Below the pieces are notes generated by a model. The model was given only the letters and a program-made list of their open reading frames with translations, was not told where the DNA came from and made no database searches. DNA of 64,000 nucleotides from Spirosoma profusum (GTDB taxonomy: Bacteria; Bacteroidota; Bacteroidia; Cytophagales; Spirosomataceae). A program made the position numbers and the translations under genes. How positions within the stretch are numbered: the stretch's first letter is position 1; every line of letters starts with the position of its first letter. Shown piece after piece: positions 44,225 through 53,026 of this stretch. The DNA lies in the NCBI RefSeq assembly GCF_014699005.1, contig NZ_JACWZY010000030.1:46290-110289 (forward strand), written 5' to 3'.

Positions 44225-45808
44225 TTATTTATACAATTTAACTAATTCTTCAGCGCATCGTTCACCATCCATGGCAGCAGACACGATACCGCCTGCATAA
44301 CCGGCCCCTTCGCCACAGGGAAACAGTCGCCGAATCTCAACGTGTTCGCACGTATCACGGTGACGAGGGATACGTACCGGTGATGAGGTTCGACTTTCAA
44401 TACCGATAATTTGTCCATCGTTACTCAGATATCCGCGCATTTTTCGACCAAAATCGCGTAACCCCTGACGTAGCGGCTGGGCAATATGATCGGGTAATAC
44501 GTCCATCATATCCACCGAAGCCAAACCCGGCTGATACGACGTTGGTAATAACTCCTTTGATACGTGCCCGTCTACAAAGTCAGCAATACGTTGCGCCGGA
44601 GCCGTTTGCGATGACTCTGCGCCATCGCGATTTCCCTGGCGGCAAGCCCACCGTTCAAGGTCCTGTTGCAGGGTCAAACCTGCTAGGGGACCTGCATTCG
44701 CGTAAGGCTCCAAATCGGTTTCGGTAATGGCCACCACCAAGCCCGAATTGGCGTATTGCGAATCCCGACGCGACGGCGACATTCCATTCACGACCAACTC
44801 GCCCGGCGACGTAGCAGCGGGCACAATAAAGCCGCCCGGACACATACAAAACGAAAAAACGCCCCGTTCTACCCCCTTAAATTTGGTTTGCGTCACCAAA
44901 CTATAGGAAGCGGCTGGCAGGTATTCACCCCGGCTTGGTCGATGGTATTGGAACTGATCAATTAACGACTGTTGATGTTCAATACGTACACCCATCGCAA
45001 ACGGTTTTGACTCAATTCTGACGCTACGTTCGTGCAGTAATTGAAAAATATCGCGGGCCGAATGACCCGTAGCCAGAATGACGCCAATGCCCGACAACGT
45101 ATCACCATTGCCTAAAACGACGCCTTTAATTTCTTGGTCATCCAGCAGAATATCAATTACTTTGGTGTCGAACCGAACGTCGCCCCCGGCCAGAATGATG
45201 CTGTTACGTAGATCGGCCACTACGTTTGGCAGTTTATTGGTACCGATATGAGGATGGGCATCCACCAGAATTTGTTCCGTAGCGCCGTGAGCTACGAAAA
45301 TTTCCAGAATCCGTCGGACATCGCCCCGTTTGGTGGAACGAGTGTAAAGTTTTCCGTCTGAATACGTACCAGCACCACCTTCTCCGAAACAATAATTCGA
45401 TTCTGGATTTACTACGTGGTCTTTATTGATAGCTGCCAGATCGCGACGGCGAATGCGTACGTCACTTCCACGTTCCAGCACGATTGGCTTTATACCCAGC
45501 TCAACAAGCCGTAAGGCAGCAAATAAACCGGCTGGCCCCGCGCCGACCACAATGGCTTGTGGAGCTTTGCTAACGTCAATTTGAGGTTTCTGGTATCGGA
45601 TCAGTGGGGGAGGTGTTTCGCCGGCGAAGACGTCAGTTTCGACCTGAACCCGCACCTGTCGATTGCGGGCGTCGATGGATTGTCGCCGTTTCCTGACAAC
45701 AATATCGTCCGTATCAGGCAGCGAAAGACGACGTAGCACCGACTGACGGAAAATCGCTTCGTCAAGTGCTTCTTCGGGTGGGAGAGCCAGCGAAAGTTGA
45801 TGAATCAT
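44225..45808 (-). CDS. FAD-dependent oxidoreductase (COG2509-like)
   Basis: This 527-residue flavoprotein has a short N-terminal domain (VRRKRQSIDARNRQVRVQVE-like segment) and an FAD-binding Rossmann motif AIVVGAGPAGLFAALRLVELG near residue 100. GEGGAGTYSDGKLYTR, LATGHSARDIF and a C-terminal PCGEGAGYAGGIVSAAMDG close the fold. The pattern is that of uncharacterised NAD(P)/FAD-dependent dehydrogenases. The substrate is unknown. It is a cytoplasmic protein with no membrane segment. Confidence 0.9.
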   Translation of the reverse strand: MIHQLSLALPPEEALDEAIFRQSVLRRLSLPDTDDIVVRKRRQSIDARNRQVRVQVETDVFAGETPPPLIRYQKPQIDVSKAPQAIVVGAGPAGLFAALRLVELGIKPIVLERGSDVRIRRRDLAAINKDHVVNPESNYCFGEGGAGTYSDGKLYTRSTKRGDVRRILEIFVAHGATEQILVDAHPHIGTNKLPNVVADLRNSIILAGGDVRFDTKVIDILLDDQEIKGVVLGNGDTLSGIGVILATGHSARDIFQLLHERSVRIESKPFAMGVRIEHQQSLIDQFQYHRPSRGEYLPAASYSLVTQTKFKGVERGVFSFCMCPGGFIVPAATSPGELVVNGMSPSRRDSQYANSGLVVAITETDLEPYANAGPLAGLTLQQDLERWACRQGNRDGAESSQTAPAQRIADFVDGHVSKELLPTSYQPGLASVDMMDVLPDHIAQPLRQGLRDFGRKMRGYLSNDGQIIGIESRTSSPVRIPRHRDTCEHVEIRRLFPCGEGAGYAGGIVSAAMDGERCAEELVKLYK

Positions 45809-46058
45809 GGGTCAATAGGCCGGTATTTATTCGGCAGGATAAACGTACTGCTACGTTGCAACTAGATCCCACCCTAAATCCCTCCCCAGTGAGGGAGGAT
45901 TGGAGTGGAGTATTACGTAGATAACAGGCAAAAATTGGTTTGGGTTCTCCAAAATCAAGAGACAATGAGTGAAGATAACGTAACGGCTAAAGCGAGTCAT
46001 AAGCAGTAGAATTCATCATTTCTTACCTATTTTGTAACGTAAGCAAAGACAACCAACA

Positions 46059-48026
46059 ATGAAAATTCTTCTATTACCTGTTATGCTGGCGTTCGGCCCT
46101 ATCACCCTGGCCCAGACAACAGTTAAACCCACTGCCATGCCCTGGTCGCAGCGAATGGCGGCATCCATTATGGCCAGTAATCCCGACTCGATTTCATATA
46201 GAAGAGATGGTCGGCAACTTCCATCGCATTGGGATTATGAAAAAGGTGTTTTACTGGAAGGCATTAAACAGGTTTGGTACCGTACTGCCGATGATACGTA
46301 TTTTAAATACATCCAGAAAAACACGGATATGTTCGTAAAGCCGGATGGTGATATACGTACCTATCGGCTGGACGATTACAACCTGGATTTCATTACACCC
46401 GGTCGGTCGGTGTTGTTACTATTCCAGCAATCACTGCCCGGTAAAGAGAAGTACCGGAAAGCCGCCGATTTGCTGCGGAAACAATTGGCCGGGCAACCCA
46501 AAACCAAAGAGGGAGGGTTCTGGCACAAGAAACGATACCCTTATCAGATGTGGCTCGACGGTTTGTATATGGCCGAGCCGTTCTTCGCCGAATACACCAA
46601 ACTATTTGGCGATCCGAAGCAATTCGATGAGATTGTCAACGAGTTTGTCTGGATGGAGAACCACGCCCGCGATCCAAAAACCGGCCTCATCTACCACGGT
46701 TGGGATGAAAGCCGCGAACAGAAATGGGCAAATCCCAAAACGGGTAATTCGCCTAATTTCTGGAGCCGGGCGATGGGCTGGTACGCGATGGGTTTAGTCG
46801 ACGTATTGGAAATAATACCCGAAAATCAACCTCGCCGAAAAGAACTTCTGGCAATTTTGAATCGGTTGATGCCCGCGATTGTGAAGTATCAGGACCCTAA
46901 ATCGGGTTGCTGGTTTCAGATCACGGACCGGCTGGGCGATAAAGGAAATTATCTGGAGGCATCAGGTACGAGCATGTTTGTGTATGCACTGGCGAAGGGC
47001 GTGCGGTTGGGTTATCTGCCTGCGTCACTCCTGACGAACGCGCGTAAAGGCTTCGACGGTATGCTGAAGAATTTCATCTCTACAGATGAAAAAAGCATGA
47101 TTCACCTGGAGAAAACCGTACTTGTTGGCGGATTGGGAGGTACGCCCTATCGTGATGGAAGCTACGAATATTACCTGAGTGAACCGCTGCGACAGGACGA
47201 TTTGAAAGGTGTTGGACCGTTTATTATGGCGAGTGTAGAGATCGAAATGGCTGATGAAAATGCTATTGGAAAAGGGAAAACAGTGGCCGTCGATAACTAC
47301 TTCAATCACGAATCGCGAAAGGATTATAACGGACAACCCGAACCTTTCCACTACACCTGGGACGACCGTCAGCACTCCGGATTTTTCTGGTGGGGGAACA
47401 TCTTTATGGGATTGGGTGCTAAAACTGCGACGATAACTGGCCCACCCACAGCCGCTTCTCTAAAAGGCACAGACGTATATATCATCGTCGACCCCGACAC
47501 TCCGAAAGAAACGCCTTCACCCAACTACGTCAGCGAGAAAGACGTAGCGGCCATTGCCAACTGGGTGCAGGCGGGTGGTACGTTAGTACTCATGGCTAAT
47601 GATACGTCGAATTGCGAACACAAGCAGTTTAATAAGTTGGCGGCCCGATTTGGGATGCAGTTTTTGCCCAGGAACCGGAACATGGTTCAGGGCGACAAGT
47701 ATGAGCAGGGGAAAATCAACATTCCGGCGGGTAACGGTATTTTTCCCGAAACCAGAACTGTTTATATAAAAGAGTTATCGCCACTCGACGTAAAAGCACC
47801 TGCCAAAGCCACCGTGACCGACGCAGGTGACGTAATTATGGGCGTAGCGAAAGTGGGTAAGGGAACCGTTTTCGCGGTAGGTGATCCCTGGCTTTACAAC
47901 GAATACGTCGACGGGCGGAAAATTCCGGCCCAATTCGAAAATTATAAGGCCGCTAAAGAATTGGCTGGTTGGCTGCTACGTCAGGGAACAACGGCTGCAA
48001 CGGTATCAGCCACGAGTAAGCGGTAA
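46059..48026 (+). CDS. Unsaturated rhamnogalacturonyl hydrolase-like GH88/105 protein with C-terminal extension
   Basis: This 655-residue secreted protein has a signal peptide ending near TLAQ. Residues about 25-375 form the alpha/alpha barrel of GH105 (YteR/YesR type), with GGFWHKKRYPYQMWLDGLYMAEPF, where the Asp is catalytic, and HGWDESREQKWANPKTG then FWSRAMGWYAMG. It should release the unsaturated uronate from pectin fragments made by lyases. A second region (about 465-640: DVYIIVDPDTPKE, VQAGGTLVLMANDT, KVGKGTVFAVGDPWLYNE) resembles a ThuA/DUF4350-like flavodoxin fold. No PUL transporter genes are adjacent. Confidence 0.88.
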   Translation: MKILLLPVMLAFGPITLAQTTVKPTAMPWSQRMAASIMASNPDSISYRRDGRQLPSHWDYEKGVLLEGIKQVWYRTADDTYFKYIQKNTDMFVKPDGDIRTYRLDDYNLDFITPGRSVLLLFQQSLPGKEKYRKAADLLRKQLAGQPKTKEGGFWHKKRYPYQMWLDGLYMAEPFFAEYTKLFGDPKQFDEIVNEFVWMENHARDPKTGLIYHGWDESREQKWANPKTGNSPNFWSRAMGWYAMGLVDVLEIIPENQPRRKELLAILNRLMPAIVKYQDPKSGCWFQITDRLGDKGNYLEASGTSMFVYALAKGVRLGYLPASLLTNARKGFDGMLKNFISTDEKSMIHLEKTVLVGGLGGTPYRDGSYEYYLSEPLRQDDLKGVGPFIMASVEIEMADENAIGKGKTVAVDNYFNHESRKDYNGQPEPFHYTWDDRQHSGFFWWGNIFMGLGAKTATITGPPTAASLKGTDVYIIVDPDTPKETPSPNYVSEKDVAAIANWVQAGGTLVLMANDTSNCEHKQFNKLAARFGMQFLPRNRNMVQGDKYEQGKINIPAGNGIFPETRTVYIKELSPLDVKAPAKATVTDAGDVIMGVAKVGKGTVFAVGDPWLYNEYVDGRKIPAQFENYKAAKELAGWLLRQGTTAATVSATSKR

Positions 48027-48040
48027 TCGTTTTTGTCATG

Positions 48041-48128
48041 TTTGTCATGCCTAGGCACGAAGCATCTTAACGTTTCCAAACAAGTGAATAAGGAAACGTT
48101 AAGATGCTTCGTGCCTAGGCATGACAAA
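48041..48128. repeat. Family A variant palindrome (arms 37 nt, perfect)
   Basis: Arms 48041-48077 and 48092-48128 match at 37 of 37 positions. TGACnnAGGAAG of the family core is here replaced in both arms by CCTAGGCACGAAG, while GCATCTTAA is kept. A partial duplicate TTTTTGTCATG precedes the left arm. It lies between the convergent GH105 and VOC genes. Confidence 0.93.
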
Positions 48129-48136
48129 ATCACGTC

Positions 48137-48526
48137 CTAATTCGGGCCGATTAAATCCCAGAGGTTGCCGTATAAATCTTCAAAGACAGCTACGGTTCCA
48201 TATTCTTCGCTCGCTGGCAGGCGAACAAACCGAATCTCGTTAGAAACCAAGTTGTTATAATCACGCCAAAAATCATCGGTGTGCAGAAACAGGAAAACCC
48301 GTCCACCAGTCTGGTTACCTACGCGGCTCTGCTGGTCGGACGTAGCAGCTTTTGCCAGTAGTAGACAACAGTCGCCTGAGCCGGTTGGTTTGACCAAAAC
48401 CCAGCGTTTTGTCTCGCTTAAACGTGTGTCTTCGACCAGTGTAAAACCTAATTTCTGCGTATAAAACGTAATGGCGTCATCGTAATCGTCGACTACAAGG
48501 GCAATGTGTGCCAGTCGTTGGTTCAT
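48137..48526 (-). CDS. VOC-family protein
   Basis: This 129-residue protein of the vicinal oxygen chelate superfamily has RLAHIALVVDDYDDAITFYTQKLGF at the start and VAVFEDLYGNLWDLIG at the end, as in glyoxalase/bleomycin-resistance proteins of the PhnB-like subgroup. Only some of the metal ligands (His7, Asp/Glu near the end) are evident. The ATG at 48526 overlaps the stop of the LCIB-like gene in ATGA, so it is translationally coupled to it. Confidence 0.85.
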   Translation of the reverse strand: MNQRLAHIALVVDDYDDAITFYTQKLGFTLVEDTRLSETKRWVLVKPTGSGDCCLLLAKAATSDQQSRVGNQTGGRVFLFLHTDDFWRDYNNLVSNEIRFVRLPASEEYGTVAVFEDLYGNLWDLIGPN

Positions 48527-49302
48527 ACAGCGACACAAGTTCCCAGTAAGTTCGTCCACTCCGAAGAGGGGGCGTCTTTTGAATATAAATCAAATCGTTT
48601 AACGGAAGTAAACGACCCCATATCCTTATCACCATTGATGTGAATGCCCCCCACCAGAATTACGTGTTTAAAGTGGATGTCACCCTCAATGATCTGTTTC
48701 TGAACCAGCTTGCGTATCCGTTTGTCGATGGCTTCGTACATAACTTCGGTAGCTTCATGGATTTGCATCTTCTCATCGACATCCAGAATCCGTTTATCAG
48801 ATTTTAGAAAGATTTGCTTAATGGTATCCATTTGAAAGTCGCTTCGACTAGGCTTTTCCTTTTTAATATCACCTTTCTGTAAGGCCCCCAGCGCGCCAAG
48901 AGCAGCTCCGCAGCAACCCGAATTATCTTTCTGGCCATGACGATGGATTTTCCCAAGTACACCTTCTTTCGATACACCAATGTGCGGACCATAGTAAATA
49001 AGGATTACTCCATTGTCGGGAACATGGTGAGCATACGCACCCATTCCGGTCGGACCTACAAAGGGGTATCCGTCTAAACCTCCGAGTTTGAAAGGGCCTA
49101 AAAATTCACGAGCGCGTTCTGGATACTGAATCGCATTCACGTCGTCGCTGCAAATGCTATCAGCCAGCATGACCTGTTCAGGCTGCATGCTCAATTGCTC
49201 CTTGATGTAGGAAATCAATCGGCTGACCCCATCATCGGTAGAGATGGCGTTGGGATAAAACTGACGAACGGCGGCTAATTTTTCATTCTTTTTCATAATC
49301 AT
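48523..49302 (-). CDS. LCIB-like protein (limiting-CO2-inducible family, possible carbonic anhydrase)
   Basis: This 259-residue soluble protein has blocks I associate with the algal LCIB/C family: SICSDDVNAIQYP (Cys51, Asp53), LGGLDGYPFVGPTGMGAYAHHVPD, LIYYGPHIGVSKEGVLGKIHRHGQ (His107) and NSGCCGAALGAL (Cys130/131). Crystal work on LCIB-type enzymes describes a zinc held by two Cys and one His with an Asp/Arg pair, which these residues could supply. If right it interconverts CO2 and bicarbonate in the cytoplasm. The recognition is by memory of motifs. It is translationally coupled to a VOC gene. Confidence 0.7.
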   Translation of the reverse strand: MIMKKNEKLAAVRQFYPNAISTDDGVSRLISYIKEQLSMQPEQVMLADSICSDDVNAIQYPERAREFLGPFKLGGLDGYPFVGPTGMGAYAHHVPDNGVILIYYGPHIGVSKEGVLGKIHRHGQKDNSGCCGAALGALGALQKGDIKKEKPSRSDFQMDTIKQIFLKSDKRILDVDEKMQIHEATEVMYEAIDKRIRKLVQKQIIEGDIHFKHVILVGGIHINGDKDMGSFTSVKRFDLYSKDAPSSEWTNLLGTCVAV

Positions 49303-49423
49303 TGCTTAAAGTAAAGTGTTGATTATCACCTTTACAGGCAGTTTTGGGGTCACAAGATATTAAAAAGAGATTAAAATCCAGACGAAATCACTTAAAATGT
49401 CGGGCAATTTTCGCGAATTAACC

Positions 49424-50230
49424 TTAGCGACCCGGCTCCCTTAAATATCGTTCCAGGCGGCTTTCCAGGTCGGGCAGGCTCAGATTGGTAAATAGTTCGC
49501 CATTGATTGCCAGCGCTAACCGACCGCTTTCCTCCGAGATCGCAATCACGGCTGCATCGGTAGCTTCACTCATGCCCAGCGCAGCCCGATGCCGGAAACC
49601 AAGCGATGGCGGAAGTTCATCGTCTTCCGAAACCGGCAAAATACAACGAGCAGCCCGAATGCGTCCATCGCCAATAATAACGGCACCGTCGTGGAGCGGA
49701 CTGTACTGACTGAAAATAGCGAGTAACAGGGATTTTGTTACGTCGGCGTCTATTAATTCACCCGATTGAGCAAATTTTTCGAGTCCATCATTTTTCTGAA
49801 GCACCAGCAAGCCACCCGAAAATTCCGCGCCCAGTGCTTTGCAGGTATCCAGAATAGGTTTTAGTGGGGTATGCGTTTCAGTACGTTCTGTGTTGTTACG
49901 TAGGAGCCACCGCCGAAAAAAACGACTGTTAGTCAGATTAGTCGATTTACCGATGAGAAGCAGAAATCGCCTGATTTCGTGTTGGAAAATGATAATCAAT
50001 GCCAGCGCACCAACGCTGATAAAATATTCCAGAATGGTCGTCATTAGGTTGAGACCCAGTGCTTTCACAAGTAGATACGCCAGGTAAACCAGCAGGTATC
50101 CTACAAAAACCCGGCTGGCTACGCTTCCCCGGACGAGGTTATAAATCTGATAAATGAGCAAAGCCACCAGGCCAATATCAAGCAAATCGAGCCAACTGAT
50201 GTCTAAAAATCCCAGGCGAAAAGCCAGCAT
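49424..50230 (-). CDS. cdaA: Diadenylate cyclase, CdaA type
   Basis: This 268-residue protein has three N-terminal membrane helices and a DisA_N (DAC) domain from about 110. The catalytic motifs are SPLHDGAVIIGDGRIRAARC (DGA) and LGFRHRAALGMSEAT (RHR). It makes cyclic di-AMP from two ATP at the inner membrane; the messenger controls K+ transport and wall homeostasis. I chose ATG 50230 because the upstream extension is unlike the family. A c-di-AMP-sensitive partner is not evident in the window, though a K+ channel lies 21 kb away. Confidence 0.93.
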   Translation of the reverse strand: MLAFRLGFLDISWLDLLDIGLVALLIYQIYNLVRGSVASRVFVGYLLVYLAYLLVKALGLNLMTTILEYFISVGALALIIIFQHEIRRFLLLIGKSTNLTNSRFFRRWLLRNNTERTETHTPLKPILDTCKALGAEFSGGLLVLQKNDGLEKFAQSGELIDADVTKSLLLAIFSQYSPLHDGAVIIGDGRIRAARCILPVSEDDELPPSLGFRHRAALGMSEATDAAVIAISEESGRLALAINGELFTNLSLPDLESRLERYLREPGR

Positions 50231-50376
50231 TACGTAAGGAGTCAGGTTTAAGGGGCTAAATATAAAAAGAACGGGATTTAGTTGGCGTCGCAGAAGTGGA
50301 TTCTTTACCTCCCGGCATACCCAGAGAGTAACCAACGTAATACACACAGATAATAACGGCGTTTGTTTAGCCGCCC

Positions 50377-50426
50377 AATCGAACGTAACAGCCCACCACT
50401 TAAGTGATGGGCTGTTACGTTCGATT
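50377..50426. repeat. Loop-less inverted repeat, 25-nt arms
   Basis: AATCGAACGTAACAGCCCA is mirrored around a CACTTAAGTG centre, with 24 of 25 positions matching. It lies between the rnz stop and the cdaA start region on the minus strand. Because the arms are contiguous it could be cruciform or hairpin DNA as well as an RNA hairpin. Confidence 0.85.
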
Positions 50427-50450
50427 CTACATTCAAAAAGTCAATTCAAT

Positions 50451-51401
50451 TTACAAATGAATCGTTTGCCCTTCGATGGCCAGGTAGGTCTCAGGAAAAA
50501 CGGCTTGGGCTTCGGTTAAAAAGAGTTCGTACTGCTTGTAGCGTGACGAAAAGTGACCAATGAGCAAGCGGCCCACGTGTGCTTTGGCAGCAATAGTGGC
50601 TGCCTGTCGGGCCGTCGAGTGAAAAACCTCGGCAGCTCGCTCGGCGTTATCTTCCAGAAATGTGGCTTCGTGATAAAGCATATCGACGCCTTGCAACTGA
50701 GGAACCAGTGATTCAACGTAGCGCGTATCGGAGCAAAATGCGTAGGAGCGGGGCTGCGGCCCTGGCTCGGTATACGTAGTGGCAGCATACAAAACCTGCC
50801 CACGGGCATCCACTACGTCCCGGCCTTCCTTCAATTGCTTTAGGTATTCTACGGGGATATCGACAGGCAATTTATCACGTAGTAAACGGGCTTTGGCGGG
50901 CTTTTCGCGGAAAAGATAACCTGTGCAATCGATGCGATGCTCTAGTGGAATCGATTGCACAGTCATGTGCGTGTTATCGACCAGCACTGCTGATACGTTC
51001 GAGTCAACGGCCTGAAAGTGAATTGTATAGCCTAGCCTTGAGTCCGAAATTCGAAAAATAGTAGTCAGAATCTCGTCGAGTCCTCGCGGACCAAACAGGT
51101 ATAAATCTTCCGTACGTCCGGCCAAATTTAAGGACGATAGGAGAGGAGCCAGCCCGAAATAATGATCGCCGTGTAAATGACTGATGAAAATATACCGTAA
51201 TCGCCCGGTCCTGATACGTTGCTCCATCAGCCGAAACTGAGTTCCTTCGCCACAGTCGATGAGCACGTACTCATTGCCAATCCTCAACAGTTGGGCTGTC
51301 TGGTGCAGGTGGAGGGTAGGCGTAGCAGAGCCTGCCCCCAACACCGTGAGCGCAAACGGTTGGTGAACCGAACGATGCGAATGGTTTTCCTGATCGGTCA
51401 T
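50451..51401 (-). CDS. rnz: Ribonuclease Z
   Basis: This 316-residue metallo-beta-lactamase-fold endonuclease matures tRNA 3' ends. It has LTVLGAGSATPTLHLHQTAQ at the start, the zinc motif ISHLHGDHYFGLAPLL, LYHEATFLEDN and LIGHFSSRYKQ. Two starts are possible: ATG 51401, 4 bp after the STAS stop, or ATG 51413, which overlaps it. Either way it is coupled to the STAS gene. The two tRNAs in the window lack an encoded CCA, which fits use of RNase Z. Confidence 0.93.
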   Translation of the reverse strand: MTDQENHSHRSVHQPFALTVLGAGSATPTLHLHQTAQLLRIGNEYVLIDCGEGTQFRLMEQRIRTGRLRYIFISHLHGDHYFGLAPLLSSLNLAGRTEDLYLFGPRGLDEILTTIFRISDSRLGYTIHFQAVDSNVSAVLVDNTHMTVQSIPLEHRIDCTGYLFREKPAKARLLRDKLPVDIPVEYLKQLKEGRDVVDARGQVLYAATTYTEPGPQPRSYAFCSDTRYVESLVPQLQGVDMLYHEATFLEDNAERAAEVFHSTARQAATIAAKAHVGRLLIGHFSSRYKQYELFLTEAQAVFPETYLAIEGQTIHL

Positions 51402-51405
51402 TACG

Positions 51406-51822
51406 TTAGACATCGGCACGACCGACGCTACTTTCGGCGTCGTACTCATCATCGTCTTCGCTACGAAAATCGTTTTCTAATTCATTCATAAAAACAGCAT
51501 CGACCGCTTCCTCAACGGTTGGCAGAATGGTCAGATCGCCGATGTTAGCCCGGTCCAACGTATCAATCAGATCGTCATTTTTGGTAACCAGTACCAGCAA
51601 CCCGAGTTCGTTGGCGCATTGCCGACTGATTTTACGAAGGCTTGTGATACCCGCCTGGTCTACACCCTGAACAGGAGCCACATCGACAATGATATTGCTA
51701 TAACCTTCCCGAAACAGATTTCGGCTTAGCGTCTCGAAAGTGGTATTTAGGGTTTCGTCAAACTGGTTTTCCGCCAGCCGGATGAGCGCGTATCGCTCGG
51801 TTTTTTCAATGGTATAGTTCAT
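51406..51822 (-). CDS. STAS-domain protein (anti-sigma-factor-antagonist-like)
   Basis: This 138-residue protein has a STAS fold (NYTIEKTERYALIRLAENQFD, IIVDVAPVQGVDQAGITSLRK, LVLVTKNDDLIDTLDRANI) and an acidic tail (ENDFRSEDDDEYDAE). In classic SpoIIAA-type proteins a Ser in the DSSG loop is phosphorylated; here the loop reads DQAG, so that control is missing. It probably acts by constitutive protein binding. It lies immediately upstream of rnz. Confidence 0.85.
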   Translation of the reverse strand: MNYTIEKTERYALIRLAENQFDETLNTTFETLSRNLFREGYSNIIVDVAPVQGVDQAGITSLRKISRQCANELGLLVLVTKNDDLIDTLDRANIGDLTILPTVEEAVDAVFMNELENDFRSEDDDEYDAESSVGRADV

Positions 51823-51863
51823 GTTAGAGGTTGTACGTATTAGGGAGTGAAACGTAAATTGGT

Positions 51864-51960
51864 AGTCTACTGTCGTTAGAAATGACCAATTTTCATTAGT
51901 CGTTACGTCAGATTTATAGATAAATCTCTTACCTCTCCTGATGACTAACGACTATAGACT
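51864..51960. repeat. Imperfect inverted repeat between purC and STAS genes
   Basis: AGTCTACTGTCGTTAG (51864-51879) faces CTAACGACTATAGACT (51945-51960), 14 of 16 matching. ATTAGTCGTTA and GACTAACGACT variants recur nearby, and again at about 44130 and 44180 around the Nudix/FAD gap. Confidence 0.6.
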
Positions 51961-51988
51961 ATTAACTTACTTTTCTACTACTGATACG

Positions 51989-52927
51989 TTATTGATTGAG
52001 AGTATGCAAAATATTGGCTTCAAGGCGTTCGAGCGGATTTGTTGAATCGGCGGGCTGGAACGATTGCCCCGTGACCGTTTCAAACAATTCGATATAGCGC
52101 TTACTGATCTGCCCGACCCATTCGTCCGACATAGCCGGTACGGTCTGTCCTGTTTTTCCCTGAAAGTTATTGGCAATAAGCCATTCTCTAACGAATTCTT
52201 TCGATAATTGTTTTTGCGGTTGTCCCGCTTTCTGATTCGTGTCGTATGTATCGGCGTAGAAATACCGCGAAGAATCTGGTGTGTGGACTTCGTCGATAAG
52301 ATACACCTTTCCATTCAGGTTTCCGAACTCGTATTTGGTGTCGACCAGAATAAGCCCCTGCTCAGCGGCCATAGACGTACCGCGTTCAAACAAAGCCAGC
52401 GCGTAGCGTTCTAGCTGAACGTATTCGTTTTCAGGAACAATACCCCGACGTAGTATTTCATCGCGACTGATATCTTCGTCGTGACCTTCGTGGGCTTTTG
52501 TCGATGGGGTAATGATTGGCGTTGGGAGCCGGTCGTTTTCGCGGAGTCCTTCCGGGAGTGATACGCCACAAAGGATACGATGCCCATCGCGATACGTCCG
52601 CCAGGCATGTCCGGCCAGATAGCCACGAACCACCATTTCAACAGCATAAGGTTCGCATCGTAGGCCAACACTTACGTTAGGATCAGGTACGCCAAGGAGC
52701 CAGTTTGGTACAATGTCGCTGGTTGCCTGTAAGAAATGGGCGGCTGTCTGATTCAGAACCTGTCCTTTAAACGGGATGGCCCGAGGCAACACTACGTCGA
52801 AAGCTGAAATTCGGTCGCTGGCGATCATAACCAGTTTCTCAGCAAACGAATACACATCGCGCACTTTACCCCGATAAAAACCCGTCTGACCGGGAAATTG
52901 AAAATTGGTTTCCTGAATGGCGTTCAT
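51989..52927 (-). CDS. purC: Phosphoribosylaminoimidazole-succinocarboxamide synthase
   Basis: This 312-residue SAICAR synthetase joins CAIR and aspartate with ATP in purine synthesis. Conserved blocks are FYRGKVRDVYSF, MIASDRISAFDVVLP, GQVLNQTAAHFL, EMVVRGYLAGHAWRTY and LILVDTKYEFG, with DEVHTPDSSRYF near the end. It is the longer type (about 300 residues) found in yeast and Bacteroidota. I chose ATG 52927. No other pur gene is nearby. Confidence 0.96.
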   Translation of the reverse strand: MNAIQETNFQFPGQTGFYRGKVRDVYSFAEKLVMIASDRISAFDVVLPRAIPFKGQVLNQTAAHFLQATSDIVPNWLLGVPDPNVSVGLRCEPYAVEMVVRGYLAGHAWRTYRDGHRILCGVSLPEGLRENDRLPTPIITPSTKAHEGHDEDISRDEILRRGIVPENEYVQLERYALALFERGTSMAAEQGLILVDTKYEFGNLNGKVYLIDEVHTPDSSRYFYADTYDTNQKAGQPQKQLSKEFVREWLIANNFQGKTGQTVPAMSDEWVGQISKRYIELFETVTGQSFQPADSTNPLERLEANILHTLNQ

Positions 52928-53026
52928 GCAAAAAGTGTTAATTATTCCAGGTCTCAAATAGGCTAACGTAAGAGTTGCTGACGATGGTCCGTCGTTACGG
53001 TCAGCTAACTTGAAACCTGAAACATT

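Noticed and set aside
6953..50426. Palindromes as a CRISPR array
   Set aside because: The repeats are dispersed singly across 44 kb with no regular spacers and no cas genes.
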